Source: Bacteroidota bacterium
GTDB lineage: Bacteria > Bacteroidota > Ignavibacteria > Ignavibacteriales > Melioribacteraceae
Length of the DNA stretch: 34,351 nt
Direction: 5' to 3'
Assembly: GCA_021820065.1 (NCBI GenBank)
Contig: JAKAEE010000031.1
Span: 1-34,351, forward strand
Shown here in pieces: positions 6,641 to 15,137 of this stretch; position 1 is the stretch's first letter, and every line of letters begins with the position of its first letter. Made by a program: the position numbers and the translations under genes. The notes beneath the pieces were generated by a model. The model saw only the letters and a list, made by a program, of their open reading frames with translations. It had not been told where the DNA came from and did no database searches.

Positions 6641-7924
6641 TTACTCGCGGTCCAGTTTTTCAATCAAGACTTTGTTCACGCGGTTGTTGCTAACTTCCTT
6701 CACGGTAAATTTATGGCTATTGTATGTAAAATGAAATCCTTGCTTAGGTATCTTTCCCGCTTGGTTGAATATGAATCCTCCAACAGTGTCGTAATCATCG
6801 TTCTCGGACGAGAAATTTTCTCCAAGCAATTCGTTCAACTGATCAACAGGAACCTTTCCTAGAACGATAAAACTTTTCTCGTTGATCTTTGTGATTTCAT
6901 TTTCCTCTTTGTCGAACTCGTCACGGATTTCTCCGACAATTTCTTCTAGAATGTCTTCGAGTGAAATCAAACCCGCGGTTCCGCCGTACTCGTCCACCAC
7001 GATTCCAACGTGCATGTTCCGTTCTTGAAATTCATGCAAAAGTTCGTTTATCATTTTCGTTTCGGGAATAAAAAGAGCTTCTCTGGCAATGCTTTTCAAT
7101 GAGAGGTTCTTCCGAAGATCGGGTGTTTTGAGATACGGCAGCAGATCTTTCGAATAAATTATTCCAAGAATTCTATCCAGACTTTCTTCATAAAGCGGAA
7201 TTCTGCTGTGTCCCGTTTCATTAATCACGTTTATGAGTTCGTCAAAATTTGATTCGGTAGAAACCGCTACAATATCAACACGCGGCGTCATAACCTCTCG
7301 TGCGGTAACAGTTTTAAATGACACGATTCCGTGAATCAGTTCATGTTCTTCCTCTTCGATGGTTCCTTTCTCGATGCTCAAGTCTGCCAAATCTTTAATT
7401 TCAGCTCCGTGCAAAGCAGTTCTCGATTTGTCAAAATCAATTTTCGATGTAAGCACCTTTAACAAGTCGGTAAGAATTTTGGAAATAGGATATAATAAGA
7501 TTCCGATCCAGTAGAGTGGGATAGCAACTACATTCGCAAATTGCTTGGGATGTTTGTTTGCTAAAAGTTTAGGCGTCATTTCGCCTATGAGAAGCAGCAA
7601 TATGGTTAACAACACGATTTGAACAAGAAGAGCAATCTCTTTTGAAATGTTTAGCACTCTTGCAACTTCAAGCGCTATCAAAACCGCTATGATAGAAGCG
7701 GCAACATTAACAACTGTATTGCCTAAAAGAATTGTAACTAATAATCTTCTCGGATTATCGAGAAGAAGTTGTATGTATCCCCCGACAATTCTGTGTTCCT
7801 TTTTGAATTCCTTTAATTTTTTCTTGTCAAAAGAAAAAAGGGCTACTTCGGAGCCGGAAAAAAATGCAGATAAAAGAAAACAGATTACCAAGAAAAGCAG
7901 TTTAACGGACCAATCAAATTCCAA
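6641..7924 (-). CDS. CNNM/CorC-type hemolysin family protein (DUF21-CBS-CorC_HlyC)
   Basis: The 427-aa protein has the standard three-part architecture. First is a CNNM/DUF21 membrane domain with about four hydrophobic segments (7-25, 60-82, 92-113, 125-150) and the FFSGSEVALFSF start. Next is a CBS pair (about 205-325; MTPRVDIVAV, EYGGTAGLISLEDILEEIVGE). Last is a CorC_HlyC domain (about 345-425). Family members are linked to Mg2+/Co2+ transport or metal homeostasis; the old name hemolysin is misleading. The only possible start is TTG at 7924, about 11 bases after AGGA, with no suitable ATG before residue 114. It is followed after two bases by the small membrane protein. Confidence 0.9.
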   Translation of the reverse strand: MEFDWSVKLLFLVICFLLSAFFSGSEVALFSFDKKKLKEFKKEHRIVGGYIQLLLDNPRRLLVTILLGNTVVNVAASIIAVLIALEVARVLNISKEIALLVQIVLLTILLLLIGEMTPKLLANKHPKQFANVVAIPLYWIGILLYPISKILTDLLKVLTSKIDFDKSRTALHGAEIKDLADLSIEKGTIEEEEHELIHGIVSFKTVTAREVMTPRVDIVAVSTESNFDELINVINETGHSRIPLYEESLDRILGIIYSKDLLPYLKTPDLRKNLSLKSIAREALFIPETKMINELLHEFQERNMHVGIVVDEYGGTAGLISLEDILEEIVGEIRDEFDKEENEITKINEKSFIVLGKVPVDQLNELLGENFSSENDDYDTVGGFIFNQAGKIPKQGFHFTYNSHKFTVKEVSNNRVNKVLIEKLDRE

Positions 7925-7958
7925 CTAAATTTTTATCCTAGCTTGTTCAACATACCAA

Positions 7959-8384
7959 TTAAAACGGAAGATCGTCATCCTCAGCGGGTGCATTATCAGT
8001 CGCAGGCGATTCATAACTGGTTTTCTCAGCATGATATTCACCGCCGCCCGCTTCTCTGCCTTCAAGAGGAATTAATTTCTCGGAAATCACTTCCGTCATG
8101 TAACGCTTAATCCCCTCTTTATCCGTGTAATCTCTTTTTGAAAGCCTGCCTTCAATGTAAAATTTCTTTCCTTTTTTCAAAGCTTCCTTAAAGAAATCGG
8201 GCAGATTATAAGACACAACGTTATGCCAAGTTGTCTCGTTTACCCAATTGCCGTCTTTGCCCTTGTAACTTCGGGAAGTCGCCAAAGAAAAAGTAGTCAC
8301 TGATAAATTATTCGTTGTAAATCTGGTCTCGGCATCGTTACCAAGATTACCGATCAACATTATTTTGTTTAGTGAAAACGCCAC
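7959..8384 (-). CDS. ssb: Single-stranded DNA-binding protein
   Basis: Binds and protects ssDNA in replication, recombination and repair. The 141-aa protein has an OB fold in residues 1-105 (LNKIMLIGNLGNDAETRFT, YIEGRLSKRDYTDKEG). A Gly/Glu-rich linker leads to the acidic tip DDDLPF (136-141), the conserved docking tail for SSB partner proteins. Translation starts at GTG (8384), preceded by a strong GAGGAGGG at 8388-8396. The alternative ATG at residue 9 would remove the first OB strand. The 98-base gap upstream suggests its own promoter. Confidence 0.96.
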   Translation of the reverse strand: MAFSLNKIMLIGNLGNDAETRFTTNNLSVTTFSLATSRSYKGKDGNWVNETTWHNVVSYNLPDFFKEALKKGKKFYIEGRLSKRDYTDKEGIKRYMTEVISEKLIPLEGREAGGGEYHAEKTSYESPATDNAPAEDDDLPF

Positions 8385-8482
8385 GCGTCCCTCCTCTGTT
8401 TAATGAATCATTTCTTGACTTAAATTTATTACAAATAGATATAATAAACCAACAAAGTAATTAGCAAATTCTGATAGCGGAT

Positions 8483-8953
8483 TCATTTTGTTTCTCTGCT
8501 CATCGTAACAAAAGCATCTTTGAATGCGGGGAATTGCCGGATATTGTCTTTAACTTTTTCAGCGTCTTCTCGGTTTGGAAATGGCGGAAGTTGGACAATA
8601 AACAGTTTCACTTTTTCGGTGTAAAATACTTCCATTTTCTGCTGAATCTTTGATTGGTTTTCCTTGATGAAAGTTTCTGCGCGTTCTTTAGTTGAATACG
8701 CGCCTACTTGCACAAGGAACTTCTCGGAAATTAGCGGAGGCTGTAGCGGTTCTGTCTTTTGCTCTTCTAGAACCTCTGGTTGAAGTTCTTTGCTTTCAAC
8801 TTTTGTAGTGTCGGTTTTAGTTGTATCAACTTTACTAACATCGTCGAAGACATATACTTGCGGTTCTTTCTTAGCGCTTTCTTGACTGGTTTTTTCCGAT
8901 GATGAACAGGCAAACAAAAGAAGTGAGATTGCTAATGCGAGATACTTTTTCAT
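8483..8953 (-). CDS. SPOR-domain lipoprotein
   Basis: The 156-aa protein has a lipoprotein signal (MKKYLALAISLLLFACSSS, lipid on C16), so it should be membrane-anchored in the periplasm. A low-complexity Thr/Lys/Glu-rich linker spans residues 20-75. A SPOR domain follows at about 77-153 (FLVQVGAYSTKERAETFIKEN ... FIVQLPPFPNREDAEKV). SPOR domains bind peptidoglycan glycans lacking stem peptides and gather at the division septum. The 5' neighbour is the repeat element at 8982-9135. A specific name such as DedD or FtsN is not justified. Confidence 0.88.
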   Translation of the reverse strand: MKKYLALAISLLLFACSSSEKTSQESAKKEPQVYVFDDVSKVDTTKTDTTKVESKELQPEVLEEQKTEPLQPPLISEKFLVQVGAYSTKERAETFIKENQSKIQQKMEVFYTEKVKLFIVQLPPFPNREDAEKVKDNIRQFPAFKDAFVTMSRETK

Positions 8954-8981
8954 TTTTATTTTAGTCCTTCTAAAATTAAAA

Positions 8982-9135
8982 AGAGGCTGTCAAAAGTAAT
9001 TATTCTCCGAAGGAGTCCTTCGGACAAAAAATAAATCTGCGAAAATCCTCGCTTCGGAGAGCGAAGCGAGACGAGAGTTTAATCTGCATTATCAGCGTTC
9101 TATTTTTGAATAAACAAGTACTTTTGACAACCTCT
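8982..9135. mobile_element. 154-bp MITE-like element with 17-bp terminal inverted repeats
   Basis: AGAGGCTGTCAAAAGTA (8982-8998) and TACTTTTGACAACCTCT (9119-9135) are inverse repeats with a single mismatch, like the ends of many insertion sequences. Between them lie two perfect hairpins: TCCGAAGGA/TCCTTCGGA (9006-9024) and CTCGCTTCG/CGAAGCGAG with loop GAGAG (9048-9070). There is no coding capacity, so a transposase would have to be supplied elsewhere. I see no convincing target-site duplication next to either end. The element fills most of the gap between the SPOR and GDSL genes and its hairpins may also stop transcription from the GDSL side. Confidence 0.6.
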
Positions 9136-9141
9136 AATTTA

Positions 9142-10458
9142 CTAAAACAAAACATGATCCAAAGCACCTGGCGGAATTATAGGTATTCCGTATTTGCTCA
9201 TTTTATAACTTTTGTTTAAGACGATACTGCCTGGAATTGTTGATACGTTTATCGAAGGAATGGTACCTCCAAATTTAGCGTTGACTGCTTGAATGAACGC
9301 GTTTGCAACAACACCGTAGCCTACACTTGTGGGATGAACACCATCTAAACTAAATAGTCCGCCGGTACCAAATGCGGTCGTAAGGTATAATCCGTCGGCT
9401 TTAATTCCGTTAGCAGCAATGCCGTTGAAGATAGTATAAATATCAACCAAAGCAAATCCTTTAGCATCTGCGGCGCCAGAAATCACTTGATTGTAAGCGG
9501 CGACAGTATTTGCAACCTTAGCAACTTCATCCTTATCCAATACATATTTGTTTTGAATAGGAGTGTTCGGAGAAAGTCCAACTCCTGTTGGAGTTCCGTT
9601 TGAATTTAATAGAACAGTTGCAGCAGTTAAAGTTAGTAAATCTTGTCCGGGAACAAGCGCACGTACTCCGGTAGTTGTCTGTCCGTACAATTTGATGATA
9701 GCCCCGCTTGCGGGATCTTTCAGTGCAGCCGGAACAGTTGTAAAATATGGTATTGCTGTTACAGCAGGAATTGTTGCAACAACAACTTTTGTGTTCAAAG
9801 ATGCCAAGCTGTCTGCAAGTTTTCCGTACAAATAACCAAATACTAGCGGGTCTGTAATCGGATTTGTTCCGCCCGAAGTTGCATATCCCAGCACATCATT
9901 AGCGCCGATCCAACAGCTTACAAGAGTTGGATGCTGTGCTTTAGCTTGTTGAAACTCGGAACCTTTACCTCTAAGTATAACATCGAAGAGCGGATTCATC
10001 ACACCGACTTGCGCAGTGAAACTATTAGAAGTTGCTGTGGTATTCAAAATATCATAAACGAAAGCACCCGGAACACCTAAATTATTGTATGGTGTCGGGA
10101 GATTTATGTTAATCGGTTGACCTTGCGCGGAGTTGTATTTCAAGGCAAACGGAGAAACAGAAGCGACTTCAATTCTTTGTCCTAATCCAGGATCACTGCA
10201 CAACGGCTGAGTAAAAGCAGCGCCGGTAGTCATTGCAATTTGATTTCCGAATGAATACTGCTGTGCGCTTTGAAAAAGTGAACCGGATTGGTATCCAGCA
10301 GTCAAACTGTTGCCCAAAGTAACGAAGTTGGAAAGCGAAACATTACCCGTACTTGGCGGAGTTGGTGCTGTAAGGTTGCTTCTATCCTCGCATCCGGAGA
10401 AAACGAATACTCCGAGGACGGCAGAAAGTGTTATGATTCTAACTATGTTTTTTATCAT
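9142..10458 (-). CDS. SGNH/GDSL-family lipoprotein hydrolase
   Basis: The 438-aa protein has a lipoprotein signal (lipid Cys at C23, VFSGC). Its SGNH hydrolase motifs are block I GNSLTAG with nucleophile S51 (Asn instead of the usual Asp of GDSL), block III GANDV with N187, and block V D372-G-V-H375. Family members are esterases or lipases, and here it is probably anchored at the outer membrane. It starts 12 bases after the FadL gene upstream (GGAG box before the ATG), so a lipid-ester hydrolase and a fatty-acid-type porin are co-expressed. A reasonable reading is that it releases fatty acids or other hydrophobic products for uptake. The central region (about 190-350) is longer than in small GDSL esterases. 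Confidence 0.88.
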   Translation of the reverse strand: MIKNIVRIITLSAVLGVFVFSGCEDRSNLTAPTPPSTGNVSLSNFVTLGNSLTAGYQSGSLFQSAQQYSFGNQIAMTTGAAFTQPLCSDPGLGQRIEVASVSPFALKYNSAQGQPININLPTPYNNLGVPGAFVYDILNTTATSNSFTAQVGVMNPLFDVILRGKGSEFQQAKAQHPTLVSCWIGANDVLGYATSGGTNPITDPLVFGYLYGKLADSLASLNTKVVVATIPAVTAIPYFTTVPAALKDPASGAIIKLYGQTTTGVRALVPGQDLLTLTAATVLLNSNGTPTGVGLSPNTPIQNKYVLDKDEVAKVANTVAAYNQVISGAADAKGFALVDIYTIFNGIAANGIKADGLYLTTAFGTGGLFSLDGVHPTSVGYGVVANAFIQAVNAKFGGTIPSINVSTIPGSIVLNKSYKMSKYGIPIIPPGALDHVLF

Positions 10459-10470
10459 CTCGCAACTCCA

Positions 10471-11706
10471 CTATAATTTATATGAAATGTTAAAACCAAA
10501 AAGATTCGCTACGGAATTATATGTTCCGTTGAACGGTGCAAATCCTTTTGTATAACTAATCTGTGAATTAGTAATCGTTCTTTCGCTGAAGCGAAGGAAG
10601 AAATATGCTAAGTCAACCGAAACGTTTTCGCTTAAGTTGTAACCGAAACCGATATTCAATCCAAGCCGGTTTGCATCCGGTAAGGTTGGATCAAGCATTT
10701 CGTCTTTAACCGGATTTTTATCATATAACAATCCTGCCCTAACATTTAGATTGTCGCATAGATGATATTCGCCGCCGAGACGGACGATGAATGAATTCTG
10801 GTAGTCTCGCACAGATGATTGGTCGGGAAGATTAACATCTTTGAAATGAACCGAGAGCTTATCATAGCTTGACCAGCCGACATATTGAAAATCTGCCGTT
10901 ACTACTAGTTTCTGAATTGGTTTTACCGCAACACCAAAAGTTACGTTGAGCGGTGTGGTTATAGAAGATGAGATTCCACCGCTTGGCAGCATACTCGCAA
11001 GCGCTGCCGGTCCGTCAGATGTAGCTGTTCCGTCAAAATTAAACTTGGTTTGGCTTCTCAACGATAAGCCGAAAGAAAGTTTGTCCGAAGCTTTGTAAAG
11101 TAATCCTGCCGTGTAACCCCAAGCATTGCCAGTACCTTTCAAGGTAATTTTTGCTTGGCCTGTTAAAGGTGAAAAATCTGTATAACGGCTAAGCTCAACT
11201 TTTCCAGTCGCAAAAATTAAACCGACGCTAACTGAAAAGTTATCCGACAATTTGTATGCAACTACAGGTGTAAAGTAGAAAGTTTGCAAGTCTGTTTTTA
11301 CTGCTAGCTCCTTGCCTACCCAATTATCATCCCACTCAGTTGCAAGACCGTATTGATTGTTAACGCTGAGTCCGGCAAAAAGTTTTTCTGATATTTGGTA
11401 AGTAGCGTAAAAATTTATCGGGGTAAAGAGTTGGTCCTTCATTTTATATTCTGTAATTGCCGGACTAGGACCCCTAAATGTTGACTTAGGCGAAATTAAA
11501 GTGACGCCGGCAGAAAAATGAATCCCTTCCAGTTGGGTAATTCCCGCCGGGTTGAAATACACTGCAGATGGATCGTTGGCTAGGCCTGCAAAAGCTCCAG
11601 CCATTGCCATTGCACGAGCTCCATGCTCGTTCAACTGAAATCCGCTCCCATAAATAGAAGACACGGAAATCGATATTAGGAGTACCAGTATTATTTTTTT
11701 ATACAT
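10471..11706 (-). CDS. OmpP1/FadL-family outer-membrane transport protein (paralog 1)
   Basis: Outer-membrane beta-barrel of the FadL family, which lets long-chain fatty acids and other hydrophobic compounds cross the outer membrane. The 411-aa form has a signal peptide (MYKKIILVLLISISVSSIYG) followed by SGFQLNEHGARAMAMAGAF, the N-terminal plug, and the FadL hallmark NPAG in AVYFNPAGITQL. The C-terminus ends in alternating aromatic/hydrophobic strands (FNISYKL). I start it at ATG 11706 because GGAGG lies six to ten bases upstream (11711-11715); the frame is open 12 codons further to 11742. It is a close paralog of the next upstream gene and lies just 12 bases ahead of the GDSL hydrolase gene. 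Confidence 0.92.
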   Translation of the reverse strand: MYKKIILVLLISISVSSIYGSGFQLNEHGARAMAMAGAFAGLANDPSAVYFNPAGITQLEGIHFSAGVTLISPKSTFRGPSPAITEYKMKDQLFTPINFYATYQISEKLFAGLSVNNQYGLATEWDDNWVGKELAVKTDLQTFYFTPVVAYKLSDNFSVSVGLIFATGKVELSRYTDFSPLTGQAKITLKGTGNAWGYTAGLLYKASDKLSFGLSLRSQTKFNFDGTATSDGPAALASMLPSGGISSSITTPLNVTFGVAVKPIQKLVVTADFQYVGWSSYDKLSVHFKDVNLPDQSSVRDYQNSFIVRLGGEYHLCDNLNVRAGLLYDKNPVKDEMLDPTLPDANRLGLNIGFGYNLSENVSVDLAYFFLRFSERTITNSQISYTKGFAPFNGTYNSVANLFGFNISYKL

Positions 11707-11750
11707 TAAACCTCCACGTTTAAGTTGTTCAAGTTTTTTCAAAATGAAAA

Positions 11751-11775
11751 GAGGGATGTTTCAGCAACATCCCTC
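11751..11775 (-). terminator. Intrinsic terminator after FadL paralog 2
   Basis: GAGGGATGTT (11751-11760) and AACATCCCTC (11766-11775) form a perfect 10-bp stem with a 5-base loop. On the minus strand the hairpin is followed by TTTTCATTTT. It lies 17 bases past the stop of the upstream FadL gene and 45 bases before the start of the second one, so paralog 1 and the GDSL gene probably depend on read-through or a promoter in this small gap. Confidence 0.75.
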
Positions 11776-11792
11776 TCTAAAAGGAATTTAAA

Positions 11793-13070
11793 TTATAAAC
11801 TGTAGTTAAAATTCAGAGCGAACAAGTGAGCTTGATTCGAGTATGTTCCGTTAAATCCGAAAACTGAATTGTTAACTTGTCTATCAGCAAAACTTAAGAA
11901 CATGTATGCGATATCAATCGACAAGTGTTCGGATAATTTTCCGCCGAAACCGATGTTCAAACCAAAGCGATCTGCATCCGGTAATGATGGTTCAACATAC
12001 TGATCCTGAACCGGGTTATGATCATATAAAGCACCAAAGCGAACTGCGAAATTATCGGTTGCTTTATATTCGAATCCTAAGCGAACGATAAAAGTGTTCT
12101 GATACTTTCTATCTGTAGATTGCGTGCTTGACCCAGTGAAGGTAGGACTTGCCGGATTATAATTATCGAACGTAACTGATAATTTATCATAAGATGACCA
12201 TCCGACATACTGAAAGTCGAATGTCGCTGTCCACTGATCGTTGGGCAAATAAGCAATACCGAACGTTGCGTTTTGAGGAGTAGTCAATGGCGCTTTGATG
12301 CTGCCGTTTGGCCAAGGAACTGTAATCGGCACTTTTAATATGGGGTGAACAAATGTAAATGATGCGGGATTACTTGTTGCAGTTCCTGTAAAATTAAATT
12401 TCGATTGACTTCTGTAACTCAAACCGAATTGCCATTCCTTTGATGGTTTATACAAAATGCCAGCCGTGAATCCGATTGCAGTTGCTGTATTGCTTTCCAT
12501 CGTTAACATAAAGTCAGGAGCTAATGGATTTACAGCATTAGGAACTTTACGCGCGATCTTTACAGATCCCATTGCAATTGTCGGACCGGCGCTGATTGAA
12601 AAGTTATCTGAAAGCTTAAACGCAATAACCGGTGTAAAGAAGAATGTCTTCACAGAAGTTTCAACAGCAAGATATTTTCCAACCCAGTTTGGATCCCATT
12701 TAGTACCCAATCCGTACTGATTATTAACGCTCAAACCAACTGAAAATTTATTGCTCAGTTGATGAGTAACATAAAAATTAATTAGTGCAAATGTTTGACC
12801 TAACATTTCAGTTTCCGAAGTTGATGGTTTTGGAAACTTATAGGTTGCTAAGGGCATAATCATTGTACCGCCAACCGAAAAATTTGTACCGGTAAGTTGA
12901 GTAATGCCGGCAGGATTAAAATAAATAGCAGTTGGATCGTTAGCTAAACCGGTAAATGCACCAGCCATTGCCATTGCGCGTGCACCGTGTTCATTAAGCT
13001 GAAAACCGCTACCGTATGCGTTACCCGCAAGGAAACAACAGACTAAGAATAATGTAACTAATTTCTTCAC
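11793..13070 (-). CDS. OmpP1/FadL-family outer-membrane transport protein (paralog 2)
   Basis: The 425-aa FadL-type barrel has a signal peptide (MKKLVTLFLVCCFLAGNAYG) and the same mature start SGFQLNEHGARAMAMAGAF as its neighbour, then IYFNPAGITQL and the family's VNNQYGLGTKWDPNWVGKY stretch. The two proteins match along their whole length and differ mainly in loops (for example a Pro-rich insertion near residues 245-262 here), so they arose by tandem duplication. AGGAGG (about 13075-13080) gives a strong start. It is followed by a hairpin terminator. Substrate preference may differ through the variable loops, but that is inference. Confidence 0.92.
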   Translation of the reverse strand: MKKLVTLFLVCCFLAGNAYGSGFQLNEHGARAMAMAGAFTGLANDPTAIYFNPAGITQLTGTNFSVGGTMIMPLATYKFPKPSTSETEMLGQTFALINFYVTHQLSNKFSVGLSVNNQYGLGTKWDPNWVGKYLAVETSVKTFFFTPVIAFKLSDNFSISAGPTIAMGSVKIARKVPNAVNPLAPDFMLTMESNTATAIGFTAGILYKPSKEWQFGLSYRSQSKFNFTGTATSNPASFTFVHPILKVPITVPWPNGSIKAPLTTPQNATFGIAYLPNDQWTATFDFQYVGWSSYDKLSVTFDNYNPASPTFTGSSTQSTDRKYQNTFIVRLGFEYKATDNFAVRFGALYDHNPVQDQYVEPSLPDADRFGLNIGFGGKLSEHLSIDIAYMFLSFADRQVNNSVFGFNGTYSNQAHLFALNFNYSL

Positions 13071-13142
13071 ACAACCTCCTCTTGTTTAGTGATTTTTTGC
13101 AAAGAATATAATTAATTGTATTCTAAAAGCAAATAAGATTTC

Positions 13143-13643
13143 TTATTCGATTGTCATGATTGTTACATCTTTCTCGACACTTTGTCCTTCTTTATAAAAT
13201 ATCTCTTTCACAGTTCCACTCGATGGAGATCTCAATTCATTTTCCATTTTCATTGCTTCAAGAATAAGAATCGGATCGCCGATATTCACACTTTCACCAA
13301 CCAACTTTTTCATTTTTAAAATTAGTCCCGGCATTGGCGCCTTTACATCGGAATGATGTTTCGCTTTCGCTTTGTTCTGTTGTAACTCATTAACAGTTTC
13401 TTGCAATAATGTTCGAACTGTTGTATCGAAATACCAACCGTCGATCAACAAGCCGAAATTATTTCCGGAAATTTTGTTTGAAGTAATTTCAAATACTCTG
13501 TTGCCGAATTTAAGTAAGTACGCATTGCCGTTAATTTTTGTAACCTCAAATGGAATTGTATTTTCTCCGACGGTTACTTCACCGTTAGGTGAAAACTTAA
13601 CAACATATTTATTGCTATTTATTGTAACGACAAACTCATTCAT
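13143..13643 (-). CDS. Biotin carboxyl carrier protein of an acyl-CoA carboxylase
   Basis: The 166-aa protein carries biotin for the biotin carboxylase encoded just upstream. The C-terminal biotinyl domain (about 95-165) has the attachment motif EAMKMENE with biotinyl-lysine K132. The N-terminal ~90 residues form a beta-rich region like the linker domain of propionyl/methylcrotonyl-CoA carboxylase alpha subunits, here as a separate chain. I place the start at ATG 13643, which overlaps the end of the carboxylase gene by 8 bases and follows GGAGAG; an ATG at 13679 would add 12 residues unlike the family. No carboxyltransferase gene is nearby, so the acyl substrate cannot be named. Confidence 0.88.
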   Translation of the reverse strand: MNEFVVTINSNKYVVKFSPNGEVTVGENTIPFEVTKINGNAYLLKFGNRVFEITSNKISGNNFGLLIDGWYFDTTVRTLLQETVNELQQNKAKAKHHSDVKAPMPGLILKMKKLVGESVNIGDPILILEAMKMENELRSPSSGTVKEIFYKEGQSVEKDVTIMTIE

Positions 13644-15132
13644 AGTTCTGCTCTCTCCAACTATTTCTTTGAGAGACATGATTCGTCGAAGATGGTGTTA
13701 GCTGTTCTTGCATCTTCAAAAATGCGCCGAGCACGGATGCAATTTCTTCGTATTCTTTTGCAGATTCATCTTTCCATTTGTGCGGAACCAGCGGCAAGAA
13801 TTCGTTGTCCAGAAAATTTATATCGAACGTTCCGTCAAGAAAAGTTTTCTGATGCAAAATCCAATTGAATGCCGGAACGTTTGTGATCACTCCGCTTATT
13901 TGATATTCGCTGAGTGCGCGTTTCATACGAACAAGAGCTTCTTCCCTATCGATGCCCCACGCAACCACTTTTGCTAGCATCGGATCGTAATAGATCGGCA
14001 CCTCGCTCATAATATCAATTCCTCGATCGATTCTGATTCCTGGTCCTGATGTTAGTCTGTGATGAATTATTTTTCCTGTTGACGGCGCAAAATTATTGTC
14101 AACGTCTTCGGCATATATTCTGCACTCAACCGCGTGCCCGTGTATTTTTAAATCCTCTTGACGAATTGACAACTTCTGATTATCTGCAATTTTAATTTGC
14201 TGTTTAACAATGTCAATTCCTGTAATCATCTCGGTAACCGGATGCTCAACTTGCAAACGAGTGTTCATCTCGAGGAAATAAAAATTTTTATTCTTATCCA
14301 TCAAGAATTCAATCGTACCTGCATTGTAGTAGTTACAAGCTTTGGCAGCATTAACCGCAGCTTGTGTAATTTTCTTTCTGGTAAATTCATCAACTGCGAT
14401 TGACGGCGCTTCCTCTACAACTTTTTGATGGCGTCGTTGAACCGAACATTCTCTTTCAAAAAGATGGATGTAATTTCCGAACTTGTCGGCAAGAATCTGA
14501 ACTTCTATATGTTTCGGATTTTCGATAAACTTTTCGAGATAAACATCGTCGTTGCCGAATGCTTTCAGCGATTCATTCTTAGCTCTTTCATACGATGAAT
14601 CAAACTCAGATTCATTTTCGATTTTGCGCATCCCTTTTCCACCCCCGCCCGCCGCAGCTTTAAGCATAACCGGATAACCGATTTCTTTCGCAATCTTTTT
14701 TCCCTCTTCGGAACTTTTGATTGACACAGTTGTACCGGGAACAATCGGAACGTTATGCTCTTTCATTAATCGTCTAGCTGATGTTTTCTCACCCATCATT
14801 TCAACCGATTTTGATGAGGGACCAATGAATGTAATTCCGGAATCTTCAACCATCTTTATGAATTGTGAATTCTCGGATAAGAATCCATAACCGGGATGAA
14901 TCGCATCTGCGCCGATTTGTTTTGCAAGCCGAATGATTTTTTCTTTGTTAAGGTATGATTCATTTGCCGGAGACGGACCAATTAGATATGCTTCGTCGGA
15001 ACGACGAACGTGCAGTGCGTTTTTATCGGCTTCAGAATAAATTGCCACCGATATAATATTCATCTCGCGACAGGCTTTGATTATCCTGTGCGCAATTTCA
15101 CCGCGATTGGCAATTAATATTTTTTTAAACAT
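13636..15132 (-). CDS. Biotin carboxylase subunit of an acyl-CoA carboxylase
   Basis: Uses ATP and bicarbonate to carboxylate biotin on the carrier protein. The 498-aa protein shows the full biotin carboxylase layout: N-terminal domain KILIANRGEIAHRII (4-18), an ATP-grasp with Gly-rich loop KAAAGGGGKGMRK (about 158-170), the catalytic block FLEMNTRLQVEHPVTE, and the C-terminal domain with AVECRIYAED. It is longer than E. coli AccC (449 aa) by a C-terminal extension of about 45 residues. That fits the alpha subunit of propionyl/acyl-CoA carboxylases or a split pyruvate carboxylase as well as AccC. It begins five bases after mutS2 ends and overlaps the carrier gene. Confidence 0.92.
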   Translation of the reverse strand: MFKKILIANRGEIAHRIIKACREMNIISVAIYSEADKNALHVRRSDEAYLIGPSPANESYLNKEKIIRLAKQIGADAIHPGYGFLSENSQFIKMVEDSGITFIGPSSKSVEMMGEKTSARRLMKEHNVPIVPGTTVSIKSSEEGKKIAKEIGYPVMLKAAAGGGGKGMRKIENESEFDSSYERAKNESLKAFGNDDVYLEKFIENPKHIEVQILADKFGNYIHLFERECSVQRRHQKVVEEAPSIAVDEFTRKKITQAAVNAAKACNYYNAGTIEFLMDKNKNFYFLEMNTRLQVEHPVTEMITGIDIVKQQIKIADNQKLSIRQEDLKIHGHAVECRIYAEDVDNNFAPSTGKIIHHRLTSGPGIRIDRGIDIMSEVPIYYDPMLAKVVAWGIDREEALVRMKRALSEYQISGVITNVPAFNWILHQKTFLDGTFDINFLDNEFLPLVPHKWKDESAKEYEEIASVLGAFLKMQEQLTPSSTNHVSQRNSWREQNYE

Positions 15133-15137
15133 GCAGT

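Noticed and set aside
9006..9070. Two perfect hairpins as ordinary intrinsic terminators
   Set aside because: Neither is followed by a clear T-run in the direction of the flanking minus-strand genes, and both lie between matching inverted ends, so an element-internal structure explains them better.
13143..15132. Assigning the carboxylase pair as accC/accB of acetyl-CoA carboxylase
   Set aside because: The carboxylase is longer than AccC, the carrier's N-terminal region does not look like AccB, and no carboxyltransferase is present to show the substrate.
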